Position numbers and translations under genes: made by a program. From positions 1-6,306 of the forward strand of contig JBEKJU010000414.1 of assembly GCA_050011095.1 (NCBI GenBank): 6,306 nucleotides of DNA. Reading direction: 5' to 3'. The notes under the pieces were generated by a model. That model saw only the letters and a program-made list of their open reading frames with translations, did not search any database and was not told the origin of the DNA. Positions within the stretch are counted from its first letter, which is position 1; each line of letters begins with the position of its first letter. The stretch comes from JBEKJU01 sp050011095 (GTDB lineage Bacteria > Desulfobacterota > Syntrophorhabdia > Syntrophorhabdales > WCHB1-27). Below, piece by piece: positions 1 through 5,159 of this stretch.

Positions 1-260
1 GGCCGAGCCGCCATGCCCTCAGTCTCTCTTATGGGTCAGGGCAATGCTGCAAGGAGGAAAGATTTTCTATTGGAGGGGGGCCACTGCGCCATAATTGGCA
101 TCTTTTTCAGCGCCGCCAACATACTGCATTGCGAGAAGGGCTTCAGGAGGGTCAATCGCTTCGCCAAGCTTGTCAAGGGTCCCCAAAGCAATTCAGCAAC
201 GGGCGGACCCGCATGCGGGGTGGCGTGGGCAGGGACAGCTAAAAAACATCCCTTACCCGA
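1..260. other. Flank without a supported gene
   Basis: No gene is convincing here. A plus-strand frame runs from 13 to 282, but it overlaps the end of the radical SAM gene antisense and its product resembles no family I know. On the minus strand, a 41-codon stretch (192 down to 70, stop TAG at 67-69) has a protein-like composition (it contains DKLGEAIDPPEALLAMQY) but lacks a start, and a TGA lies just upstream at 193-195. It could be the tail of a decayed gene. A perfect 12-bp palindrome (CCCGCATGCGGG) sits at 208-219. A short direct repeat (ATCCCTT) occurs at about 248 and 263. No clear terminator for the minus-strand gene ending at 261 is visible. Confidence 0.4.
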
Positions 261-1538
261 TTATCCCTTCTTTCGCCAGTGATAGCCATATGCCAAGTTG
301 AGCGGCAACGCCCACCCTGATTGAGCCGATGACCGTGATAACCGTTTTGCTATGCTAGGAAGAGAATAAAAGCGCTCATTCGCGTACCGAAAGCCGGCGA
401 GCAGTTCCGCCGCGCTTATCCGCTTGGGTTGATAAACTACCTCGTCACGACCGTTATACTTGCGCCAGTCGCGCGTCAATATCCGCCCCTCGGCTTCCAT
501 CTTGCGAAACAGCGGGGTACCGGGAAAGGGCGTCAGAATGTTGAAGGTTGCATTCTGGACCCCCGCTTTTTCCAAAAAATCAATAGTGTCCTTGAATATC
601 TCCGGCGTGTCATGATCAAACCCAAAAACAATTCCCGCTTGCACGGCAATCCCATGCGAATGGATACGTTCAATAACCTGAGAATACTCGTCCACCTGAT
701 TGAACCCCTTTTTCACTTCGGCCATGCTTTGCTGGGAGATGGACTCTAGCCCCAAAAACAACTGCTTACATCCGCTCTGAGCCGCAGCCTCCAGGAATTC
801 TTCGTCCCTGCCCGCATGAATACTCGCCTGACTACTCCACCACTTCCCATAGGGAGCGATAGTGCGAAATAGTCCCTTCGCATACTCCATATCCCCGGCA
901 ATGTTATCATCCCAGAAGATAATGACTTTCCCCTTGAAAGAGGCATATTCCGCCGCAACCTCGGCTATCGGCCGCTTGCGCAGTTTATGACGATACATCA
1001 CGGCAATGGTACAGAACTCACACTGGCCGGGACATCCCCTGGTCGCGAATAGAACGCCATTGGTATGGTCGTGCCTGTGAAATAATTCCTTGCGAGCCAT
1101 GGGAATATCTTCAAGAGACGGGAGGCCGGTTTGTTGATATACCCGAAGATAAGATCCCGCTTCGAAGCTGTTCAAAAATTCTTCCCATACACCTTCCGCC
1201 TCTCCAATGAATATCGCATCCGCGTATTGACTGGCCTCTTCAGGCAACAACGTTACATGCGGACCACCCATCACTACACACTTTCCTATCGACCTGAAAC
1301 GCGTGGCAATGTCATAGGCGTGAAAAGCACTCGGCGTATGAAATGTAATTCCAACCACATCTGCGTCAGTGTTCCAGTCAATTTCTTCAACTTCTTCATC
1401 AACGTGAATCGCGCCCCAGCTTGGAGGAACTCTGGCGGCCAGATAAGGCATGGTAATCTGTTGAAAGTTGAGAACCCGCCCCCTTCTCGCTCTCCGAATC
1501 TCCGGCGAAGAGACAGTTATCAACATAAGTTTAGGCAT
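261..1538 (-). CDS. B12-binding domain radical SAM protein
   Basis: A 425-residue cytoplasmic enzyme of the cobalamin-binding radical SAM class (COG1032-like). Residues 1-130 look like the B12-binding Rossmann domain, with VVGITFHTPSA at 61-71, VVMGGPHVTLLPEEA at 88-102 and IGEAE at 111-115. I do not see the classic DxHxxG cobalamin ligand motif, which many members of this class lack. The radical SAM domain carries the cluster motif CPGQCEFC (Cys169, Cys173, Cys176; CX3CX2C), then FWDDNI at 208-213, LGLES at 262-266, GIVFGFDHDT at 302-311 and TPFPGTPL at 336-343. The C-terminal part (YNGRDEVVYQPKRIS, then RFYSLPSIAKRL) resembles the DUF4070-type tail of methylases and cyclases such as the hopanoid enzymes, but the substrate cannot be named. 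The ATG at 1536-1538 has only a distant GGAG (1552-1555) upstream; ATG at codon 5 is an alternative start. It stands alone, with no partner gene in the window. The family call is firm and the reaction is unknown. Confidence 0.93.
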   Translation of the reverse strand: MPKLMLITVSSPEIRRARRGRVLNFQQITMPYLAARVPPSWGAIHVDEEVEEIDWNTDADVVGITFHTPSAFHAYDIATRFRSIGKCVVMGGPHVTLLPEEASQYADAIFIGEAEGVWEEFLNSFEAGSYLRVYQQTGLPSLEDIPMARKELFHRHDHTNGVLFATRGCPGQCEFCTIAVMYRHKLRKRPIAEVAAEYASFKGKVIIFWDDNIAGDMEYAKGLFRTIAPYGKWWSSQASIHAGRDEEFLEAAAQSGCKQLFLGLESISQQSMAEVKKGFNQVDEYSQVIERIHSHGIAVQAGIVFGFDHDTPEIFKDTIDFLEKAGVQNATFNILTPFPGTPLFRKMEAEGRILTRDWRKYNGRDEVVYQPKRISAAELLAGFRYANERFYSLPSIAKRLSRSSAQSGWALPLNLAYGYHWRKKG

Positions 1539-1636
1539 AACTATTTTAGAACTCCAATTCCAATTTAGAGCCGGCCAACGTTTTTTTTAAGCACATTACA
1601 TGTTTGGTTTCAGATTATGTCCGCTGTTTCGCCATG

Positions 1637-1698
1637 AAGGGGCACTCATTACTCTTATCGGCTGCCACCTTCATAACATAAGGCAACTGATGCCCCTT
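1637..1698. repeat. Nested inverted repeat
   Basis: Outer arms AAGGGGCA (1637-1644) and TGCCCCTT (1691-1698) are perfect complements of 8 bp. Inside them a second hairpin can form from CCTT (1668-1671) and AAGG (1680-1683), extendable imperfectly to TGCC/GGCA. There is no T tract beside it, so a simple terminator is unlikely. It lies 100-160 bases upstream of the radical SAM start, where it could be part of that gene's leader or an operator. The function is not known. Confidence 0.35.
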
Positions 1699-1790
1699 TG
1701 GAGCGACAATTGTTGTATCAAAGATACCTGAGATGAAAAAACATTCTGAACCTTTTAACAATTTATGTTAAGAAGTTGAGGATATCTTGT

Positions 1791-1812
1791 GGATAGGTTC
1801 TCATAACCTACC
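1791..1812. repeat. Short hairpin TAGGTT/AACCTA
   Basis: TAGGTT (1794-1799) pairs perfectly with AACCTA (1805-1810) across a 5-base loop. GG at 1791-1792 can add two pairs with CC at 1811-1812 across a bulged A. No T tract follows. It lies in the gene-free stretch and its role is unknown. Confidence 0.35.
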
Positions 1813-2348
1813 GGTATCATAAAGGCTTCAGCATTTTGCCTAGCTTGTGAGCAGTTGACATTTGGCAGCAAAATCAAGATGATAGCAAATCGAGCCCATC
1901 TTGCCCTTCGATTCCTCACGGGACGGTAATACACAGTAAAATAAGGTAATCTCAACAAGTTACCAGTGATGTCTTTTGCGACACCCCACAAGGCCCGCCG
2001 AACGGGCATTCGCAGCCGACGAAAAAGATCCTCGGTTTCTGCCTGATTCGGGAGGGGCATCACGGGCGGCAGGGACTTTCACCATGGTATAAGCGATTTT
2101 TGATAGCGGCATATCCAGGGTCAAACGATATGGGCCTCTGCGCCAAAGTCGAAAATGGTAGTCTTATTAGCATGGTAGGCCGTGCGCGGAGGAGACGGGA
2201 ACCGGAGACTGACAAGCTCCCCGGCAATACCCCTTGATTGGCCGCGTTATAATGGTAATGGTTGCGGAAGCCGGGAAACACGGAGTTCGCGACCTGTAGA
2301 ACGGTTGGCGCATTCCGCCGACCCCATAGAGCCCCTTATATTTACAAT

Positions 2349-2492
2349 ATGAGGACTTGTCCGCACTGCGCGGAGGAGGTCAAGGATGAAGCCATAAAAT
2401 GTGGCGAGGGGCTGTCAGAATCGGCAATCCATCCGGCGGGCTTGCACTTACTCCCGTATTCGTCAGGTTCGGCGATCCAAAAGGAGCTTTCA
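2349..2492 (+). pseudogene. Zinc-ribbon N-terminal piece, in frame with glutaredoxin
   Basis: From ATG 2349 the translation begins MRTCPHCAEEVKDEAIKCG, which matches the start of small bacterial zinc-ribbon proteins (CPxCAEEIKDEAIKCKYCG type). The expected second pair CxxC is reduced to one Cys: after IKC the frame goes straight to GEGL, as if three codons had been lost in frame. Three of four zinc ligands (Cys4, Cys7, Cys18) remain. The following 30 residues look like random sequence. No stop codon separates it from the glutaredoxin, so a 128-residue fusion (2349-2735) is formally possible. However, no Shine-Dalgarno sequence precedes 2349, while a good one precedes 2493. I read it as a remnant of a zinc-ribbon gene, or as an untranslated leader that happens to keep the frame. 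Confidence 0.35.
2481..2486 (+). promoter_or_regulatory. Ribosome binding site of the glutaredoxin gene
   Basis: AAGGAG sits 6 bases before ATG 2493. It fixes the start of the 80-residue glutaredoxin and argues against the longer in-frame reading from 2349. Confidence 0.75.
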
Positions 2493-2735
2493 ATGAAAAA
2501 GGTGACAATGTATTCCCTCAGCACCTGTTTGTGGTGCAGGAAAGCCAAGAGATACTTTGAGGAACAGGACGTGGCCTACGAGTACATCGAATACGACCGG
2601 GCCGATGATAAAACGCGGCAGAACATTGATAGGGACATGCGTGATATCGAAGCAGGGGGTTTTCCCGTAGTGAAGATAGGGAGGGATGTTGTAACCGGCT
2701 ATCACCCGGACACGTACAAAGAACTCCTCGGCTAA
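2493..2735 (+). CDS. Glutaredoxin family protein
   Basis: An 80-residue thioredoxin-fold protein, the usual size for a small glutaredoxin/NrdH-like thiol-disulfide carrier. The start MKKVTMYSLSTC gives the first beta strand leading into the active site CLWC (Cys12, Cys15); the common Pro of CPxC is replaced by Leu. FPVVKIG at 57-63 provides the cis-Pro strand (Pro58), and GYHPDTYKELLG forms the C-terminal helix that usually follows. Both redox cysteines are present, so dithiol chemistry is possible. It is presumably cytoplasmic because no signal peptide is seen. The start at 2493 is chosen because of AAGGAG 6 bases upstream. No reductase or obvious client lies nearby, so the electron donor and substrate are unknown. 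The neighbour upstream is a damaged zinc-ribbon sequence in the same frame. Confidence 0.88.
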   Translation: MKKVTMYSLSTCLWCRKAKRYFEEQDVAYEYIEYDRADDKTRQNIDRDMRDIEAGGFPVVKIGRDVVTGYHPDTYKELLG

Positions 2736-3162
2736 AGGAGTGCTCAATAAGAATCTTAGACCCTTATTTCCATATGCCTCCGTTTAAGGCCATGGGTAAT
2801 ACAGTTGCAACGATATCGACCGGCGGTGGGTGCTTGAGAGGGGGCGACCGCGGCGGGTAGTGCGCGAAGCGGGTGTCACGCAGTGGGTCGCGCTTGCGGG
2901 CGTCCCAATAGTTGTACGTCGAGGAAAGCGCATCCGCTCCTTCCTTTTTATGGGGGGAAAGCTCGGGGCACCCGCGCGAAGCGGGTCGCGCTTTGCCGAT
3001 GAAGGGGGCGACCGGGTACCCGCGCAAGCGGGTGTCCCAATAGTTGCGCGATAACAAAAGTGTGGCGAAGATAAGCAACTCGGTATGAAGAATGGGTAGC
3101 TGAGTTTCGAAGTGACCGTCTCTGAGTTGAAAGCGATTCCTTCAGGCGTTGCCGGCAGGCCT
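2736..3162. other. Gene-free convergent intergenic region with repeats
   Basis: This is the space between the 3' ends of the glutaredoxin (plus) and the sigma-54 regulator (minus). Reading frames through it are generated by GC-rich repeats and look non-genuine (many Arg, Pro and Gly, no known motif). The first 100 bases hold only weak pairing (AATAAG with CTTATT near 2746-2768). The centre is the repeat patch described separately. The last 110 bases hold an 8-bp palindrome, TGCCGGCA (3150-3157), but no typical intrinsic terminator for either gene. Confidence 0.6.
2840..3050. repeat. GC-rich REP-like repeat cluster
   Basis: Several exact short repeats recur here: GGGGGCGACC at 2840-2849 and 3004-3013; GCGCGAAGCGGGT at 2862-2874 and 2974-2986; GGGTCGCGCTT at 2885-2895 and 2983-2993; GTCCCAATAGTTG at 2902-2914 and 3034-3046. 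Two hairpins are clear. ACCCGC-GCAA-GCGGGT at 3018-3033 has a GNRA loop, and ACCCGC-GCGAA-GCGGGT lies at 2970-2986. The second competes with an alternative stem GCGCGA/TCGCGC (2974-2979 with 2986-2991). The arrangement between two convergent gene ends is typical of dispersed REP-type elements, which may protect or end transcripts. Whether it is repeated elsewhere in the genome cannot be seen here. Confidence 0.65.
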
Positions 3163-4743
3163 TTAGAAAGACTGTGGCCGTTTGAACGGGATACCCAGTT
3201 TTCTCATCCTGCTTCTCAATGTGGTCGGGTTTACACCGAGTAACTCGGCTGCGCCTCCCGGACCATGTATCTTCCCGTTCGTCAGAACAAGGGTACGGCG
3301 AATACGGTCCGAGATAGCTTCGTCGAGGGTCTGATGCTGTTCCCCGTGAGAAGATATACCGGCGTCAACCTGTTCGCGCCGGTCAGACGATAAGACCCGG
3401 TCCAACGTCAAAGGCCCGCCCTTGTTAAGGATCAACGCACGCTCCACCACGTTTTCCAGCTCGCGGATGTTCCCCGGCCAGTCATACGAGGTAAGCTGAT
3501 CGATCGCCCCGGAAGCGAGCCGCACGGGCGCAGAAAGCCTCAGCTCCTTCGATTTCCTCCGGATAAAATGATCGGCCAGCGCGGGGATGTCCGTTTTTCT
3601 CTCCCTCAGGGGTGGAATCACGATCGGGAAGACATTGAGCCGGAACCATAGATCCTCCCTGAACCGTCCCGCCCTGACCATCTCTTCCAGGTTCCGGTGG
3701 GTGGCGGCGATAATCCTTATATCGACCGGGATGGAGGTGGCCCCTCCCACCCGCTGGACCTCTTTATACTGGATGACCCGAAGCATCCTGACCTGCGCGG
3801 CAATCGGCAGCTCGCCGATCTCGTCGAGAAATATCGTCCCCTGGTGCGCCCTCTCGAAGAAGCCCCGCTTTTGTGCCGCGGCGCCGGTAAACGCGCCCTT
3901 CTCGTGACCGAATAGCTCGCTGTCGACAAGGGTCTCGGGAATGGCGCCGCAATTCACCTTGATGAACGGACCATCCTTGCGGGGTGACGCATAATGGATC
4001 AGGCTCGCGATGACGTCCTTCCCGACACCCGTCTCCCCAAGAAGGAGCACGGGACTGTCAAGGGGGCTTATCTGTCTCACCATCTCCATCACGTCCTTCA
4101 ACCCCGACCTTGCGCCCACAACCTCCTCCTCGGCGGTCAGGCTAAACAGCTCCTTCCGCAGGTAGAGGTTGTCTTCAGCCAGTATCTCCTTGAGCTTCCG
4201 GACCTGCTCGTGCTCCAGGACGTTTGCGAGGGCGATGGCGAAGGGCTCGTGCACGAGGGCGAGCAGCCGGGCATGCCCTTCGGTATACCTGTCCTGACCC
4301 TCCGCCGTCACCCCCAGGTTTCCCAATATCTCGCCGTCCATCCTGAGACTCATGGACAGGAACGATGAGTCGAGCGATGAGCCGAGCTGTGCAAGAACGG
4401 GTTCTTCCAGGGCAGGGTTAAACCTGCGATTGACAATCCGCACCACCACAGGATCGAGGCCGGGCCTCGTGACGATCAGGGTGTCTGAAGGGTCGAATTT
4501 TTCTATCCTCTCCCTCATCTCGGCCGGAAGGGGGGTGAGGATATCGACCGCGCCGCCCTCTTTATGGTTTGTAAGGAGAATTGTCCGCATCGCGCCGAGA
4601 CCTTTGTCATAGAGGTAGATCCTCAGGCGGTCCACGGGCATGACCTGCTCAATGACCGGGAGGCACCGGCGCAGGCCCATCGCCATATCGAGGCTGCCGC
4701 AGATCTGGAGCGTCACGTTTCGAAACAGCTCGTTTTCATCCAC
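3163..4743 (-). CDS. Sigma-54 enhancer-binding protein, GAF-AAA+-Fis
   Basis: A 526-residue transcription activator that uses ATP to open sigma-54 RNA polymerase promoters. Residues 1-180 form a GAF-like sensor domain, so it probably responds to a small ligand; there is no receiver domain. The AAA+ domain shows GETGVGKD (Walker A, 236-243), GAFTGA (sigma-54 contact loop, 283-288), TIFLDEIGE (Walker B, 303-311) and FREDLWFRL (arginine finger region, 361-369). The C-terminus (about 493-519, GGAAELLGVNPTTLRSRMRK) is a Fis-type helix-turn-helix. I choose GTG at 4741-4743 because AAGGAG (4752-4757) lies 8 bases before it and the sequence DENELFRNVTLQICGSLD then begins the protein, as in related GAF regulators. 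An ATG at 4806 would add 21 residues but has no Shine-Dalgarno sequence. It is divergent from the outer-membrane protein gene, whose promoter is of sigma-54 type, so that gene is its likely target. All catalytic motifs are intact. Confidence 0.95.
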   Translation of the reverse strand: MDENELFRNVTLQICGSLDMAMGLRRCLPVIEQVMPVDRLRIYLYDKGLGAMRTILLTNHKEGGAVDILTPLPAEMRERIEKFDPSDTLIVTRPGLDPVVVRIVNRRFNPALEEPVLAQLGSSLDSSFLSMSLRMDGEILGNLGVTAEGQDRYTEGHARLLALVHEPFAIALANVLEHEQVRKLKEILAEDNLYLRKELFSLTAEEEVVGARSGLKDVMEMVRQISPLDSPVLLLGETGVGKDVIASLIHYASPRKDGPFIKVNCGAIPETLVDSELFGHEKGAFTGAAAQKRGFFERAHQGTIFLDEIGELPIAAQVRMLRVIQYKEVQRVGGATSIPVDIRIIAATHRNLEEMVRAGRFREDLWFRLNVFPIVIPPLRERKTDIPALADHFIRRKSKELRLSAPVRLASGAIDQLTSYDWPGNIRELENVVERALILNKGGPLTLDRVLSSDRREQVDAGISSHGEQHQTLDEAISDRIRRTLVLTNGKIHGPGGAAELLGVNPTTLRSRMRKLGIPFKRPQSF

Positions 4744-4751
4744 CGCGCGAT

Positions 4752-4757
4752 CTCCTT
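4752..4757 (-). promoter_or_regulatory. Ribosome binding site deciding the regulator start
   Basis: On the minus strand this reads AAGGAG, 8 bases before GTG 4743. The upstream ATG codons at 4806 and 4791 have no comparable site, so translation probably starts at the GTG. Confidence 0.65.
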
Positions 4758-4824
4758 CACGGAACCGGCTTCGCGGGCCGGCACCGCACATTAGGATATT
4801 TAGCATTTTACCAGAAACTTATGA

Positions 4825-4853
4825 AATATAGCAACAGTTTTTACGATATGCAA
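4825..4853 (-). promoter_or_regulatory. Putative sigma-70 promoter of the regulator
   Basis: On the minus strand TTGCAT (4853-4848) and TATATT (4830-4825) are spaced by exactly 17 bases. The -10 box matches the consensus in 5 of 6 positions; the -35 box only in its TTG. Transcription would start near 4818, giving a leader of about 75 bases to GTG 4743. Two direct GCAACA copies (4831-4836 and 4850-4855) overlap this promoter. Confidence 0.4.
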
Positions 4854-4855
4854 CA
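4828..4855. promoter_or_regulatory. Candidate activator binding repeats
   Basis: GCAACA occurs twice, at 4831-4836 and 4850-4855, with similar flanks (ATA before each) and 19 bases between starts, about two helical turns. They lie roughly 52-76 bases upstream of the sigma-54 promoter, where an enhancer-binding protein could bind, and they overlap the regulator's own putative promoter. This would allow autorepression. Fis-type activators usually bind inverted repeats, so the assignment is tentative. Confidence 0.25.
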
Positions 4856-4906
4856 ATATATAAACCCTGGGTGGATATGTACCAGATATTGCAGCCATTC
4901 CTGAGA

Positions 4907-4922
4907 TGGCACTGGTTTTGCT
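4907..4922 (+). promoter_or_regulatory. Sigma-54 (-24/-12) promoter
   Basis: TGGCAC (4907-4912), five bases, then TTGCT (4918-4922). GG and GC are separated by exactly 10 bases, as sigma-54 requires, and the match to TGGCACG-N4-TTGCW is complete except for one base after CAC. Transcription should start near 4933, giving a leader of about 226 bases before the outer-membrane protein gene. A short inverted repeat GCCAT/ATGGC (4894-4898 and 4906-4910) overlaps the -24 element. The divergent enhancer-binding protein is the expected activator. Confidence 0.85.
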
Positions 4923-4971
4923 TACATATCAAACCATTAACACTGGTTTTGCTTACATATCAAACCATTAA
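4910..4971. repeat. Perfect 31-bp tandem duplication
   Basis: Bases 4910-4940 and 4941-4971 are identical over 31 bp; each begins CACTGGTTTTGCTTACATAT. The unit contains the CAC of the -24 element and the full -12 TTGCT of the sigma-54 promoter, but not the upstream TGG. The second copy is therefore preceded by TAA instead of TGG and lacks the essential GG. It is a recent-looking duplication that lengthens the leader and leaves a half promoter downstream of the functional one. Confidence 0.95.
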
Positions 4972-5012
4972 GATAAGATTAAAAAATATTAATGCAAGGA
5001 GGTGAGGTAATT

Positions 5013-5159
5013 TTGCGGGACAGCGAGGTAACATGCGTAAAGGAGAGGAACGATCACGAGGAGAGTAGCTCGAACAGGAGGTCCGGGTGTATGCGTGAGC
5101 GCTGTGTTGTTGCTTTAAAGCAAAAATTCCGAAATCTCGAAAAGGGGGAAAATTTATAA
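5013..5159 (+). CDS. Possible leader peptide overlapping the porin start
   Basis: A 48-codon frame begins at TTG 5013, 7 bases after AAGGAGGTGA (4996-5005), an almost full anti-Shine-Dalgarno match. It ends in TAA at 5157-5159, whose last base is the A of the barrel gene ATG (TAATG). In the same frame there is an ATG at 5091, 9 bases after AGGAGG (5076-5081), giving a 22-residue peptide (MRERCVVALKQKFRNLEKGE then NL), and an ATG at 4992 without a Shine-Dalgarno sequence. The peptide is basic and charged, and I recognise no family. The overlap suggests translational coupling to the outer-membrane protein. The alternative is that the purine-rich leader merely mimics ribosome sites. Composition alone does not prove it is translated. 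Confidence 0.3.
   Translation: MRDSEVTCVKERNDHEESSSNRRSGCMRERCVVALKQKFRNLEKGENL

Larger units (their letters stand above)
1539..2348. other. Long region without a supported gene
   Basis: About 800 bases separate the radical SAM gene from the zinc-ribbon/glutaredoxin reading frame. The part nearest the radical SAM gene is AT-rich (T8 run at 1581-1588) and should hold that gene's promoter, but I could not pick convincing -35/-10 boxes. Two minus-strand frames (2281-2060 and 2063-1755) meet in a 4-base GTGA overlap, yet neither has a Shine-Dalgarno sequence, a known motif or protein-like composition, so I do not call them genes. Hairpins occur at 1637-1698, 1791-1812, 1945-1964 and 1993-2007. 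An exact TATAAT lies at 2248-2253 on the plus strand but has no -35 box at proper spacing. This could be decayed genes or an unrecognised structured element. Confidence 0.4.

Noticed and set aside
13..282. Plus-strand 89-residue frame
   Set aside because: It overlaps the radical SAM gene antisense and has no recognisable features.
2082..2096. Minus-strand GGTGAAAGTCC, resembling the tip of group II intron domain V
   Set aside because: The flanks do not pair into the required 34-base stem, and no reverse transcriptase gene is present.
2115..2210. Plus-strand segment faintly like a cyclic-di-GMP (GEMM) riboswitch (GGGTCAAACG, GCGCCAAAG, ATGGTAGGCCG)
   Set aside because: The conserved helices and the GNRA loop do not form at the needed positions, and the next gene is far away.
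2234..2253. TTGATT and an exact TATAAT as a promoter for the glutaredoxin
   Set aside because: The boxes are only 8 bases apart and no better -35 sits at 16-18 bases, so the TATAAT alone is weak evidence.
2060..2281. Minus-strand 73-residue frame, together with the overlapping 102-residue frame 1755-2063
   Set aside because: No ribosome site, no known motif and Arg/Pro/Leu-rich composition like random GC-rich DNA. The GTGA overlap alone is not enough.
2830..3054. Plus-strand 74-residue frame and the opposite 104-residue frame
   Set aside because: They are produced by the GC-rich repeats; the repeated peptide pieces (AGVPIV) reflect DNA repeats and not a protein.
3994..4368. Plus-strand 124-residue frame inside the activator gene
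   Set aside because: It is a shadow of the strongly supported minus-strand AAA+ gene.
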